This document shows, in pieces, positions 45,574-54,634 of a DNA stretch of 64,000 bases; the first letter of the stretch is position 1; each line of letters opens with the position of its first letter. The notes under the pieces are model-generated. The model saw only the letters and a program-made list of their open reading frames with translations. It did not search any database and was not told the origin of the DNA. A program made the position numbers and the translations under genes. The stretch lies in contig JADKGI010000002.1 in assembly GCA_016722285.1 (NCBI GenBank), positions 186,001 through 250,000 of the forward strand. Direction: 5' to 3'. Origin of the DNA: Saprospiraceae bacterium. Its GTDB lineage: Bacteria; Bacteroidota; Bacteroidia; Chitinophagales; Saprospiraceae.

Positions 45574-47433
45574 ATGTTAGACATATCAGAAATAAAAACT
45601 ATTGAGCACGATGTCCTTATCGTTGGTGCCGGAGGGGCTGGTTTAAGCGCCGCTATAGAAGCATCAGGCCGGGGCATGAGTACCGGTATTGTGATGAAAT
45701 CACTTTTGGGAAAGGCACATACAGTAATGGCCGAAGGCGGTATGGCTGCTGCATTAGGCAATGTGGATGAACGCGATCACTGGAAAATTCATTTTCGTGA
45801 CACTATGCGTGGTGGCAAATTTCTTAACGATTGGCGCATGGCAGAACTTCATGCTAAACTCGCTCCTGAGCGTGTTCTCCTTTTGGAAGAATGGGGAGCG
45901 GTTTTCGATCGTACAAAAAAAGGATTGATAAATCAGCGGAATTTTGGTGGCCACCGATATCCCAGATTGGCACATGTAGGTGATCGCACAGGATTGGAAA
46001 TGATTAGAACGCTGCAAGATCACGGCATTCATCAGGGCATCGAAACCTATATGGAGTGTACAGCCCTTGACATACTTAAAAACGAAAAAGGAGAGGTCTG
46101 TGGTGTTGTATGCATGTGGAGAGAAACTGGCACATTTATAATATTTAAGGCCAAGTCCATCATCTTGGCCACAGGTGGAGGTGGAAGAGCATGGGATGTC
46201 ACTGCAAATTCATGGGAATATACGGGTGATGGTTACGCCCTGGCTTACGAAGCAGGAGCAGAACTGATGGATTTGGAATTCAACCAATTCCATCCTACAG
46301 GTATGATGTGGCCATTGTCTGTGAAAGGCATTTTGGTTACTGAAAGTGTCAGGGGTGAAGGAGGAATTCTTTTAAATAGTGAAGGAACAAGGTTTATGTT
46401 CAATTATATACCTGACCGTTTTCGATCAGAAACAGCTGATACTCAAGAAGAAGCAGCAAGATGGCTGGCTGGTGATCCTAAGGCCAGACGGCCACCTGAA
46501 CTTTTAACAAGAGATGTCGTAGCTCGAGCCATAAATGCAGAAGTTAAAGCAGGCCGAGGGTCAAAGCATGGTGGTGCGTATCTCAATATTGCGACAGAGC
46601 GATCAGCAGAAGATATTAAAAAGAAGCTGCCTTCGATGTATCACCAATTTAAGGTATTGGCTGAACTGGATATAACTAAAGAAGCAATGGAAGTGGGACC
46701 TACATGCCATTATTTTATGGGTGGAATTAGGGTCGATGCTGACACCACTATGAGCTCGGTACCCGGCTTATTTGCCTGTGGTGAATGTGCAGCCGGAATG
46801 CACGGTGCCAATCGGTTGGGTGGAAATTCCTTATCTGATCTCCTGGTATTTGGATATTTGGCTGGTAAAAATGCTTCAGAATTTGCGAAAAGCAAGTCAG
46901 GTCATTCTAAAATCGACGAAGAACAAGCCAGCAAAATCATCCGAAATGCTACCAATATTTTAAATCGGGAGGCTGGGGCTAATCCATATCTATTGCACGA
47001 GCAACTGGAACAGAATATGCAAGTCAACGTGGGAATAATCCGTGTCAAAGAAGAGCTCGAAACTGGAATTGAGAGGCTTGAAAAATTAAAAGAAGATTAC
47101 AAAACCGTAAAGGCAAAAGGCTCCAGTCAGTTCAACCCCGGATGGCATGAGGCTTTGGGCTTGCGCAACTTATTGATAACTGCTGAAGCTGTGGCACGGG
47201 CAGCCATACTCCGCGAAGAAAGCAGAGGGGCACATACCCGATCCGATTTCCCGGATGAACTGAAGGAATGGCTCAATTTCAATATTATATCCCGAAAAGG
47301 GCTTGATGGCAACATGGAATTAGTTAAGGTAAAACGACCGGTTCCAAATCCGGAATTGGTCCGAATTGCAGAATCTACTATTGAAGATCTTGAAAATGAA
47401 ATTGTAGAAGAAAGAAAACAAACGAACACATGA
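45574..47433 (+). CDS. sdhA: Succinate dehydrogenase/fumarate reductase flavoprotein subunit
   Basis: A 619-residue FAD subunit. VGAGGAGLSAAIEASGRG is the dinucleotide fold and KAHTVMAEGGMAAALGN the flavinylation region. NQFHPTGMMWP and TESVRGEGGILLNSEGTRF hold substrate-binding His/Arg residues, and GANRLGGNSLSDLLVFG is the C-terminal family signature. It oxidises succinate to fumarate, or the reverse, in complex II. Length agrees with the family. Confidence 0.93.
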   Translation: MLDISEIKTIEHDVLIVGAGGAGLSAAIEASGRGMSTGIVMKSLLGKAHTVMAEGGMAAALGNVDERDHWKIHFRDTMRGGKFLNDWRMAELHAKLAPERVLLLEEWGAVFDRTKKGLINQRNFGGHRYPRLAHVGDRTGLEMIRTLQDHGIHQGIETYMECTALDILKNEKGEVCGVVCMWRETGTFIIFKAKSIILATGGGGRAWDVTANSWEYTGDGYALAYEAGAELMDLEFNQFHPTGMMWPLSVKGILVTESVRGEGGILLNSEGTRFMFNYIPDRFRSETADTQEEAARWLAGDPKARRPPELLTRDVVARAINAEVKAGRGSKHGGAYLNIATERSAEDIKKKLPSMYHQFKVLAELDITKEAMEVGPTCHYFMGGIRVDADTTMSSVPGLFACGECAAGMHGANRLGGNSLSDLLVFGYLAGKNASEFAKSKSGHSKIDEEQASKIIRNATNILNREAGANPYLLHEQLEQNMQVNVGIIRVKEELETGIERLEKLKEDYKTVKAKGSSQFNPGWHEALGLRNLLITAEAVARAAILREESRGAHTRSDFPDELKEWLNFNIISRKGLDGNMELVKVKRPVPNPELVRIAESTIEDLENEIVEERKQTNT

Positions 47434-47469
47434 TTTATAAAATCAATTTTGAAGGTAATCGAATAAACA

Positions 47470-48243
47470 ATGGCAACACGTAAATTTCAAATCTATAGGG
47501 GTGATAATGAGAAGGGAGAGATGGTCAATTTCGAGACAGAGGTCATGGAAGGTATGGTTGTTCTCGATGTGATTCACAAAATACAAGCAGAACAGGCAAA
47601 TGATTTAGCCATTCGTTGGAATTGCAAAGCAGGTAAATGCGGTTCGTGCAGTATGGAAATCAATGGTAAGCCCAAGCTATCTTGTATGACCCGGATGAAT
47701 GAGTACAAACCAGATGAGACCACTACAATTACGCCTATGAAAACTTTTCCTGTCATCAAGGACTTAGTGTGCGATGTTTCCTGGAATTACACCCAAAATA
47801 AAAGAATAAAACCTGTCAAACTGGCACCGGAATCCAAGACTGAGAAGGGTTATGTTATGTATCAAAAAGACGTGGACCGTGCTCAGGAATTTAGAAAATG
47901 TATAGAATGTTACCTATGCCAAAACGTTTGTCATGTACTGCGGGACCATGATAAAAAAGACAGTTTTGTTGGCCCGCGATTTATGATTCGCGTTGCCAGT
48001 CTCGAAATGCATCCTTTAGATATAGAAGATAGAATTCCGGAATTGAAAAATGATTTTGGCTCAGGATTGTGTAACATTACTAAATGTTGTACCGATGTTT
48101 GTCCCGAACATATCCACATCACCGACAATGGAATAATCCCACTTAAGGAACGCGTCATTGACAGATTTTATGACCCTGTAACTATTTTAGGTCGTAAAAT
48201 ATTTGGAGTAAGAAAGAAAAAATTGCCGCCCCTAAATCCTTAA
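47470..48243 (+). CDS. sdhB: Succinate dehydrogenase/fumarate reductase iron-sulfur subunit
   Basis: A 257-residue iron-sulfur subunit. CKAGKCGSCSMEINGKPKLSC carries the 2Fe-2S ligands in the N-terminal ferredoxin domain. CIECYLCQNVCH and CNITKCCTDVCPEHIH carry the 4Fe-4S and 3Fe-4S ligands. It passes electrons between the flavoprotein and the membrane anchor. It lies 36 bp after sdhA and ends the operon. Its stop codon lies within the TTAA of a short repeat. Confidence 0.93.
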   Translation: MATRKFQIYRGDNEKGEMVNFETEVMEGMVVLDVIHKIQAEQANDLAIRWNCKAGKCGSCSMEINGKPKLSCMTRMNEYKPDETTTITPMKTFPVIKDLVCDVSWNYTQNKRIKPVKLAPESKTEKGYVMYQKDVDRAQEFRKCIECYLCQNVCHVLRDHDKKDSFVGPRFMIRVASLEMHPLDIEDRIPELKNDFGSGLCNITKCCTDVCPEHIHITDNGIIPLKERVIDRFYDPVTILGRKIFGVRKKKLPPLNP

Positions 48244-48302
48244 GTTAGAGTTTAAATTTGCAGTTTGCAGACAAATGACGAAATTTTAAACATACTCTTA
48301 AC
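48240..48302. repeat. Short TTAA-bounded inverted repeat between convergent genes
   Basis: TTAAGTTAGAGTTTAAATTTG and GAAATTTTAAACATACTCTTAA (shown in parts) form a 63-bp imperfect palindrome whose ends match the MITE-like repeats at 2916 and 20205 without their middle. It overlaps both the sdhB stop and the stop of the convergent TPR gene, so it may act as a two-way terminator. Confidence 0.55.
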
Positions 48303-48804
48303 CGTCCATCATTGGTTGCATATGATGGTCATCAGGGGAATGAGTTAAATTAAATTCTTCAATTCGTCGCACACAGGCGTTCCATCTTAACACTGCATCC
48401 TGATTGCCTTCAGGTTGATTTTTTTCTGCTTCTTCAAAAAAATCCATAGCAGTTCGGTAGTGCTCATAAGCAATATACTTCGCTCGAGGTGTGTTTCGCT
48501 GCAAAGTCGCTTTACCCAAACGTTCCGAAATTATTCCCTGGTAATAAATTCGTTCGAATTTTTTTTCCAACGAGGCGCACAGTTCTTTGGCTTCGAATGA
48601 AGATGAAGAAGTGCTTTCGTTTCCAAATCTATCAGTAATAGCCAAAATCAGGTATAACAGAGCATCCTGGTTGTTTGGTTCAACCTTCAAAATATCCCTG
48701 CATATGCTTTCAGCTTGCCAGGGTTCATTCAACAATCGATAATGTTTAGCTCTTATTAAAGCTTTGGCTATGGAATTTTTAGAAATAAGTTTAAGTTGTA
48801 GCAT
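48298..48804 (-). CDS. TPR-type helical protein of unknown function
   Basis: A 168-residue all-helical cytoplasmic protein. LIRAKHYRLLNEPWQAESIC and NNQDALLYLILAITDRFGNE read as tetratricopeptide-like helices, with KYIAYEHYRTAMDFFEEAEK and DAVLRWNACVRRIEEFN later. It converges on sdhB. I do not recognise a specific family. Such proteins usually mediate protein contacts. Confidence 0.65.
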   Translation of the reverse strand: MLQLKLISKNSIAKALIRAKHYRLLNEPWQAESICRDILKVEPNNQDALLYLILAITDRFGNESTSSSSFEAKELCASLEKKFERIYYQGIISERLGKATLQRNTPRAKYIAYEHYRTAMDFFEEAEKNQPEGNQDAVLRWNACVRRIEEFNLTHSPDDHHMQPMMDG

Positions 48805-49405
48805 ATCAAATTAATTTAATGAGCACAAAATTTGAAGAGAATTAAAAACATATATTAAAATGATTTTAAGTGCCTTGAATTAACAATATGTTTTAAATCA
48901 CTTCTTTATCTCAAACGTGAAAGTACAAACTAATTGGAAGAAATTATAAAAAATGTTTCAATTTTGTGAGATGCAGTCTTATAATCCAAAAGCATTGGAA
49001 AGTAATACAAATATTTGATGTATTTTTGGAAAAATAGTGGTCTGTATTCAATCCATTTTATAAATTAAAAATGAAGACATCTACTTATTAAACAGCGATT
49101 TAAAAAGACAAGATGAGTTCAAAAATGCCATTGATTTTCATTAGATTTTTCAAACAATCTTATTTATTTGACTGGTAAAAATTCTGAAGTTGCAAAAGAA
49201 TACCATAAGTTTTCAATAAGAATACTCTAAATTCAAATTTCTATTTAATGGTATCTGGAAGATTCGCAATGTTTCATGCTTCATAAACCGTTGATGATAT
49301 GCGTTATCCTATATTCATTGAGAAATAGTAAATATTGTTTTGGTGACTACTATACATTGGAAAACCAAGTTTGAAAAATATAAAGAAATCGAGAAAGACA
49401 GCAGA
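48805..49405. other. Gene-free AT-rich gap
   Basis: 600 bp with frequent stops in all frames. Short coding-like stretches (for example TGKNSEVAKEYHKFSIRIL near 49170-49230) suggest an old, decayed gene. The gap leads into the promoter element that starts at 49406. Confidence 0.4.
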
Positions 49406-49766
49406 TAATCTAATAGGTGGTCCAACCTATCAAATCTAACGGAGAGCGCCTCTCATATCATATTCAAATGTATTCTAGCTCTCAGCCATAGTTTTCAGTT
49501 CCTTCATTTCTGAGTGAACTCATTCACTCTCATGCCATTTCGTAGCACCATATAGTGACTGTTCATAAAATGATGGGTTCGGTTTAACCTGGATTATGCT
49601 TTGGCTATTTCTGAATCAATCATTTCTGTCTTTATTTTATGTCAAATTTGTAATTAAGCCTTATTGTACAGATAGGATTCACTCTCCAGATAAACTGCTT
49701 CTTTAAACAGTTTGTACATCTCAAATGAGAGTTGTACATTTGCCATGTAAGGCACCTATATACATT
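49406..49766 (+). repeat. ~355-bp intergenic promoter element, copy 2
   Basis: It aligns with 42554-42904 through its length and with 59076-59163 over its last ~85 bp. It contains GAGAGCGCCTCTC, the hairpin GAGTGA-actcat-TCACTC, CCATTTCGTAGCA, then AAACTGCTT-cttt-AAACAGTTT and TGTACATCTC-N6-GAGTTGTACA over a consensus promoter. It ends just before the dgcA-like gene at 49773, so it supplies that operon with its promoter. No coding frame is shared between copies. Confidence 0.72.
49711..49742 (+). promoter_or_regulatory. Promoter with palindromic operator driving the dgcA-dgcN pair
   Basis: TTTG (49711-49714), 20-bp spacer, TACATTTG (49735-49742). The spacer and box edges form TGTACATCTC-N6-GAGTTGTACA, a 10-bp palindrome with one mismatch, so a dimeric repressor bound there would cover the promoter. 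The start of transcription would be near 49749, 24 bp before the ATG at 49773. Confidence 0.72.
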
Positions 49767-49772
49767 ATTCCG

Positions 49773-50816
49773 ATGATACAATTTCGACAAGTTTATCTAA
49801 AAAAGAAGTTCCCGCTATTGATCAGTCGCGGTCTGCATACCGGAGGCACAAATCTCTTTGTATCCTACACCCATAATGGGTTCACGGGTTGGGGAGAGAT
49901 GGCACCAGGTGATACCGAGGGAGCAGCAGATGCTGAGGCGGGCGAAGCTTCGCTTCAGCCGCTTTTACACCTGGATATTGACAAAATGTCCATCTATGAA
50001 GTCTATGCCAAAGGGAGAGAAATGAATGTGGCTCCGTGTGCATTGGCCGCTTTGGATATGGCACTTTGGGATCAAAAAGCCAGGGCTTTGGGAGTGCCGT
50101 TATACCAACTTTTAGGCTTACCCCTGCCTGTAGTACCCACCTCTGTGACTGTTGGCATTAATCCGCCCGAAGTCATTAAAGAACGGATACCCCTGTTGCT
50201 TACCGGTACCGGAATAAAAGGACTAAAAATAAAATTGGGATCACCAGAAGGCATTGGTGCCGATCAGGCAATGTTCAGCCAGGTCGTAACAAGTGCCAAA
50301 GTTTTTCCGCATGTTAAGATTAGGGTCGATGCCAATGGTGGTTGGTCGGTGGCAGATGCCCAAATAATGATGCATTGGTTGGCCGAAAGAGGCACCGAGT
50401 ATGTAGAGCAGCCTATCAAAGAAGGTGAAGAGGATGCCCTGCCTCATTTATTCAAAAACAGGCCATTGCCCATTTTCATAGACGAATCGTGCCGTTTTTC
50501 TACCCAGATACCCCATTATGCCAATTGTGTAGATGGTGTAAATCTAAAACTGATGAAATGCGGGGGCATTACCGAGGCTCTGCGCATCGTTGCTACGGCC
50601 AAAGCTTTTAAGTTGAAGACCATGATCGGCTGCATGGGCGAATCCAATATCGCGATTTCCGCCGGGGCGGCTATAAGTGGCATCATTGATTATATAGATT
50701 TAGATTCAAACCTCAACCTTGATCCGGATCCTGCGGAAGGAAGCTTTTTGCAAAATGGTATTGTCATACCGAGCAACAGTCCTGGCCATGGTGCTTATTT
50801 AAAAAACAATGATTGA
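49773..50816 (+). CDS. dgcA: Enolase-superfamily epimerase (dipeptide epimerase / N-acetyl-D-glutamate racemase DgcA type)
   Basis: A 347-residue muconate-lactonizing-subgroup enolase. KGLKIKLG holds the KxK catalytic pair. RVDANGGW, YVEQPIKEGE and PIFIDESCRF give the Asp-Glu-Asp Mg ligands, and NLKLMKCGG holds the second catalytic Lys. CMGESNIAISAG is typical of L-Ala-D/L-Glu epimerases. The 8-bp overlap with a DUF1611 gene points to the DgcN-DgcA pair, where DgcA racemises N-acetyl-glutamate; dipeptide epimerase for murein recycling is the alternative. ATG 49773 is chosen over 49725, which lies in the promoter. Confidence 0.85.
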   Translation: MIQFRQVYLKKKFPLLISRGLHTGGTNLFVSYTHNGFTGWGEMAPGDTEGAADAEAGEASLQPLLHLDIDKMSIYEVYAKGREMNVAPCALAALDMALWDQKARALGVPLYQLLGLPLPVVPTSVTVGINPPEVIKERIPLLLTGTGIKGLKIKLGSPEGIGADQAMFSQVVTSAKVFPHVKIRVDANGGWSVADAQIMMHWLAERGTEYVEQPIKEGEEDALPHLFKNRPLPIFIDESCRFSTQIPHYANCVDGVNLKLMKCGGITEALRIVATAKAFKLKTMIGCMGESNIAISAGAAISGIIDYIDLDSNLNLDPDPAEGSFLQNGIVIPSNSPGHGAYLKNND

Positions 50817-51849
50817 TAAAAATAAAATATTCGCCATTTTCATGGAAAGTGCATTGGGCACTGAGTTTGGAAAAATGGGAGAGGGTGTCATGCGTTACAG
50901 TCCCAACCCTATTTGTTGTGTGATAGACACCAGACATGCTGGTAAAACCGTACGTCAGGCCGTAGGTAGTCCATTTGATGTGCCTGTCGTTGCTACTATT
51001 GAAGAAGGGGTCGTATTAGGTGCAGAAGTTTTAGTGCTTGGCATTGCTCCTTCGGGTGGAAAATTTCCTGATACATGGGACGCGCCTATGGAAAAGGCAT
51101 TAAAAAACGGGCTTTCGCTTATCAACGGTCTCCATGATAGCCTGAATTCACGTTTTGGCCATTTACTGGATAAGACGAACCCCTCACAACTTATTTGGGA
51201 TGTTCGCACACCAAAACCATCATATCCGATAGCCAGAGCCCGTGCCGCAAAGTATGACAATAAAAGGGTGTTAATGGTAGGGACAGATATGGCCGTGGGA
51301 AAGATGACTACCGGAATAGAGATCTACAGATGGCTGAAAGAACAAGGTATTTCGACCGATTTTTTAGCCACAGGCCAGATTGGTATCACGGTGACCGGAA
51401 AAGGTATCCCATTGGATGCCGTTAAAGTGGATCAGGCGGCAGGCGCAGTGGAAGAATTGGTCTTAACTGCCAAAGATATAGATGTGGTCATCATAGAAGG
51501 ACAAGGGTCTCTGGGACACCCGGGAAGCACTGCTACACTTCCATTAATGAGGGGTAGCTGCGCCACACACTTGATTTTATGTCATAGAGCCGGAATGAAA
51601 ACAAATTTTGACAATCCTGATATTAAAATCCCCCCACTTAAGGAATTTATTGCGCTCAACGAGGCTGTAGCCAGGGTAGGTGGAAGTCTTACGACAGCTA
51701 CATGTGTGGGAGTGGCACTCAATACCTTTCATATGACAGTTGAAGAAGCCAAAGCAGAAATTGAAAAAGTAGAGCAAGAAACAGGCCTTCCCGCTACTGA
51801 TGTGATACGTTTTGGAGCTGAAAAATTGGGGAGAGCTATTTTAGGTTAA
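50809..51849 (+). CDS. dgcN: DUF1611 protein, DgcN-type D-glutamate N-acetyltransferase candidate
   Basis: A 346-residue protein with an N-terminal Rossmann-like domain (VIDTRHAGKTVRQAVG). A C-terminal P-loop NTPase-like DUF1611 domain has VLMVGTDMAVGKMTTGIEIY (Walker-A-like G-x4-GK-T) and VVIIEGQGSLGHPGS. In Pseudoalteromonas, DgcN was reported to acetylate D-Glu before DgcA converts the product to N-acetyl-L-Glu (established for that pair, recalled). Coupled translation with the epimerase supports the same role here, but this is inference. Confidence 0.78.
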   Translation: MIDKNKIFAIFMESALGTEFGKMGEGVMRYSPNPICCVIDTRHAGKTVRQAVGSPFDVPVVATIEEGVVLGAEVLVLGIAPSGGKFPDTWDAPMEKALKNGLSLINGLHDSLNSRFGHLLDKTNPSQLIWDVRTPKPSYPIARARAAKYDNKRVLMVGTDMAVGKMTTGIEIYRWLKEQGISTDFLATGQIGITVTGKGIPLDAVKVDQAAGAVEELVLTAKDIDVVIIEGQGSLGHPGSTATLPLMRGSCATHLILCHRAGMKTNFDNPDIKIPPLKEFIALNEAVARVGGSLTTATCVGVALNTFHMTVEEAKAEIEKVEQETGLPATDVIRFGAEKLGRAILG

Positions 51850-52590
51850 AGAACTGTGGATTTGTATAGTAAAATGGGTTTATTATCAATTTAATGGGTA
51901 ACCAAATTTAGGTATTGGTCGTCTATCATAGAGTATGTATAGTGTGTATATCAAATTGGACAGAATGTAAAACTTGAAGTACTTCCACTTTAAGGTTAAC
52001 TAATTTCTAAACAAGAAAATTAGACCTACCTAAGAATAACCATCTAAATTATAAACAAGAAACCCGCAATCGGAGGTAGAATGTATAGTATGGCTTTTCC
52101 TGTACGAGGAGCGATTTAGGGGAACTAGTCCGCCACAGGCGGATTGGTTACTTTTTTTCTGAGCAAGCATTCCAAAGGAATAAGTGTAAGCAAAAGATGC
52201 AAAAAAGTATAACAGAACGATCCTGTAAGGTGAAAGTAGTAAAGTGCACAGCACCACAGGCACGCAGCCTGTGACGAATTAAACCGCGACAGCGGGTGGG
52301 CAGCCATGACAATTCAGCAAGTGAAGGCACCCGTAAGAGGCGGGAAGCGTGACTTGAACAACATTGCCAGACTTTTGTACTGATTAAAGCCCAAGTAACT
52401 TAGTAAATTTTTCCTTTAAACTAAAACTAAGAAAATCCTTGTTTTTTGAAATGTGCAATTTGTTATACACACAATACGAGATAGAGTTAATCAGACAAAG
52501 TAATGACAGTAAACAAAAACAACGAAACGTTAACAGCGGTCATTGTAGAGAAACTCACGACAGACAAGAAAAATAATAAATAAGCTAAAA
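51850..52590. other. Gap with structured, less AT-rich patch and an attC-like right end
   Basis: 51850-52030 shows nothing. 52050-52350 is clearly GC-richer and holds several perfect hairpins: TCCGCC-aca-GGCGGA, ATTCC-aaa-GGAAT, CACAGGC-acgca-GCCTGTG. No long credible frame exists on either strand, so a structured RNA or element remnant is possible. 52529-52550 reads GTTAACAGCGGTCATTGTAG, like the right end of the attC-like site at 53446. Confidence 0.45.
52123..52158 (+). terminator. Hairpin followed by T-run
   Basis: AACTAGTCCGCC pairs with GGCGGATTGGTT around an ACA loop (6 perfect GC-rich pairs plus outer pairs), followed by ACTTTTTTT. It could end transcription from dgcN, although it lies about 270 bp after the stop, or belong to the structured patch. 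Confidence 0.5.
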
Positions 52591-53040
52591 ATGAACAATC
52601 TATTTAATCAATCGGACGTTTCGGGGATTCTTGCCCGAATTGACAAACTAACACCAAATTCACAAAGACAATGGGGCAAAATGAATGTAGGACAAATGCT
52701 AGCTCATTTAAATGCCTCACTTGAAACAGCAATGGGTTTAAATACACCTAAAAGACTTTTCATAGGAAGAATTTTAGGACCATTCGTTAAGCCAAATTAT
52801 TTAAGTGAAAAACCACTTGGCAAAAATGCACCGACAGACAAATTCTATATTATTACTGACAACCGAGATTTTGAAGAAGAGAAAGCAAAGTCCATTGAAT
52901 TGATAAAACAATTTTCTGAAAGTGGAGTCACAAAATGCACAACAAATCCTCATTCATTCTTTGGTAAATTGACACCTGATGAATGGGCTCTTTCACAATT
53001 GAAACATTTCGACCACCATTTAAGACAGTTTAGTTGTTAG
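52591..53040 (+). CDS. DUF1569 (DinB-like) protein
   Basis: A 149-residue DinB/YfiT-like four-helix protein. KMNVGQMLAHLNASLETAMG and the C-terminal LKHFDHHLRQF supply His residues expected to bind a metal, and PNYLSEKPLGKNAPT is typical of DUF1569. Metal-dependent thiol transferases share the fold, but no activity is known for this branch. It is the first of four small genes separated by attC-like sequences. Confidence 0.85.
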   Translation: MNNLFNQSDVSGILARIDKLTPNSQRQWGKMNVGQMLAHLNASLETAMGLNTPKRLFIGRILGPFVKPNYLSEKPLGKNAPTDKFYIITDNRDFEEEKAKSIELIKQFSESGVTKCTTNPHSFFGKLTPDEWALSQLKHFDHHLRQFSC

Positions 53041-53085
53041 TGTTTTTAGCAACAAACACAACAATCAAGATTAATAAATGAAATT

Positions 53086-53301
53086 ATGGACAGAACACAA
53101 GCACATATTGACAAAGACAAAGTCATAACAGGTAAAACACCTGACGACTTTAAGAAACTTGCCGAAAAAAAAGGCTTCATTGTTGATGGAGAATTTTTAC
53201 CAACAATAAAAGCAGGAGAAATATTAAATTGGCTAAAAGAAGATTTTGAATTGGGACACGGCTACGCTATGGCAATTTATCACACTATGAAAGGGAAATA
53301 G
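53086..53301 (+). CDS. DUF4287 protein
   Basis: A 71-residue protein with the DUF4287 pattern: an N-terminal helix pair (VITGKTPDDFKKLAEKKGF) and KAGEILNWLKEDFELGHGYA near the C-terminus. It is cytoplasmic. The function is unknown. It is followed 19 bp later by an attC-like palindrome, as in gene cassettes. Confidence 0.85.
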   Translation: MDRTQAHIDKDKVITGKTPDDFKKLAEKKGFIVDGEFLPTIKAGEILNWLKEDFELGHGYAMAIYHTMKGK

Positions 53302-53320
53302 AATTGGAAAAACAACGAAT

Positions 53321-53452
53321 CGCTAACATTGATTTTGCATCAGTGTGGCTTTTGTACCAGGTTAAACATTGGGTCTATTGAGTATATTGTACTAAATTTG
53401 AACTTTAGTGCTTTCCATTCCGCACCGAACACAAAGCCAAAAAAAGTTAGCA
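53321..53452 (+). repeat. attC-like recombination-site candidate (132 bp)
   Basis: It starts CGCTAACATTG and ends AAAGTTAGCAGTCATT; GCTAAC and GTTAGC pair perfectly. Internally GTGTGGCTTTTGT (53343) pairs with ACACAAAGCCA (53429), leaving unpaired bases as attC sites do. The length is within the integron attC range. It lies between the DUF4287 and dihydrofolate-reductase-like genes. Confidence 0.5.
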
Positions 53453-53508
53453 GTCATTATAGAACAACACCCCAACTATTCAACTGACAGACGCGTAAAA
53501 AACACAAT

Positions 53509-54075
53509 ATGAGAAAAGTAATTGCAGCAATCAATATGACGCTTGACGGGATTTCCGACCATGCAGCCATTATCCCCGATGATGATTTACATCAACATTA
53601 TGCCGGCCTTTTAGACAATGCCGGAGTTATATTGTATGGAAGGACTATTTGCCTGCTTATGCAATTTTGGCAAACGCTCCTAAAAAAACCTTCAGGTAAA
53701 AAATCAATGGACGACTTTGCTTTGGCAATTGACAAAATACCAAAAATTGTTTTTTCACAGACCATGGAAAATACTGAATGGGACAGTGCGAAACTTGCAA
53801 CTAAAGAAATTGAAAAGGAAGTTTTAGAACTCAAACAACAATCGGGCAAAGATATTTTAATTGGCAGTCGGAGTTTAATTATTCAGCTAATAAATCTGAA
53901 CTTGATTGATGAGTTTCAGATTTGCATTCACCCAATGGCAGAAGGAAAAGGTCTGCCATTATTTGACAAAATAATAGACAGGAAAACTTTTAAACTTTTA
54001 AAAACAAAAATCTTTGATTCAGGTGCAATCGTGCTCCATTACGAGCCAACACGACAATTAACAACGATCCGCTAA
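53509..54075 (+). CDS. Dihydrofolate reductase-like (RibD C-terminal) family protein
   Basis: A 188-residue RibD-C/DHFR-fold protein: KVIAAINMTLDGISDHAAII, GVILYGRTICLLMQFWQTLL, IVFSQTMENTEWDS, GKDILIGSRSLIIQLINLNL, and FQICIHPMAEGKGLPLF. The family probably uses NADPH, but most members of this branch have no known substrate, and it is not the housekeeping folA. At its end CGCTAA joins ACAGCAGTCAG, like a collapsed attC-type site. Confidence 0.87.
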   Translation: MRKVIAAINMTLDGISDHAAIIPDDDLHQHYAGLLDNAGVILYGRTICLLMQFWQTLLKKPSGKKSMDDFALAIDKIPKIVFSQTMENTEWDSAKLATKEIEKEVLELKQQSGKDILIGSRSLIIQLINLNLIDEFQICIHPMAEGKGLPLFDKIIDRKTFKLLKTKIFDSGAIVLHYEPTRQLTTIR

Positions 54076-54127
54076 ACAGCAGTCAGAATAAAACGACACT
54101 GTAAATTAAAAACTGATAAAAATATGA

Positions 54128-54622
54128 ATGATGATAAAAAGTAAATTATTGGAAATGCATAATATTGGTATCGTTGTGGAATCCCTTGATAAAGCTGTTG
54201 CTTTTTTTATAGAAATTGGACTGATATTAGAAGGACGTATGATGGTTGAAGGCGAATGGGCAGGACGTGTAACTGGACTTGGCAATCAGTCTGTTGAGAT
54301 TGCAATGATGGTTACGCCCGACGGACACAGCCGACTTGAACTTTCACAATTTCTCACTCCTCATACCATTTCAGACCACAGGACAGCTCCAGTAAATTCA
54401 CTTGGCTATCTCCGTATTATGTTCAGGGTTGACAATCTTGACGAACTCCTAATTAGACTTGAGAAATTTGGTGCAAGAGTAGTTGACGAAGTTGTTCAGT
54501 TTGGGGAAACGTATCGACTCTGTTACATACGTGGAGTGGAAGGATTACTAATCGGATTAGCAGAACAGCTCGGTGGTGATACCGAAACAGATATTTTAGA
54601 AAATAAATATGATGACAAATAA
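54128..54622 (+). CDS. VOC-family protein
   Basis: A 164-residue vicinal-oxygen-chelate protein: MHNIGIVVESLDKAVAFFIE, GLGNQSVEIAMMVTPDGHSR, LGYLRIMFRVDNLDELL, and YIRGVEGLLIGLAEQL with the final Glu ligand position. The members most like it are annotated as bleomycin-resistance or glyoxalase-like without proof. It is the fourth gene of the cassette-like row and is followed by another attC-like palindrome. The start could also be the ATG near 54152. Confidence 0.87.
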   Translation: MMIKSKLLEMHNIGIVVESLDKAVAFFIEIGLILEGRMMVEGEWAGRVTGLGNQSVEIAMMVTPDGHSRLELSQFLTPHTISDHRTAPVNSLGYLRIMFRVDNLDELLIRLEKFGARVVDEVVQFGETYRLCYIRGVEGLLIGLAEQLGGDTETDILENKYDDK

Positions 54623-54634
54623 GATACAGCGTAC

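Noticed and set aside
49725..49772. Longer N-terminus for the dgcA-like protein
   Set aside because: The extra 16 codons are made of the palindromic operator and -7 box; homology begins at 49773.
52030..52330. Three overlapping minus-strand frames of 60-77 codons
   Set aside because: They are low-quality frames over a hairpin-rich patch, with no recognisable domain and no ribosome-binding site.
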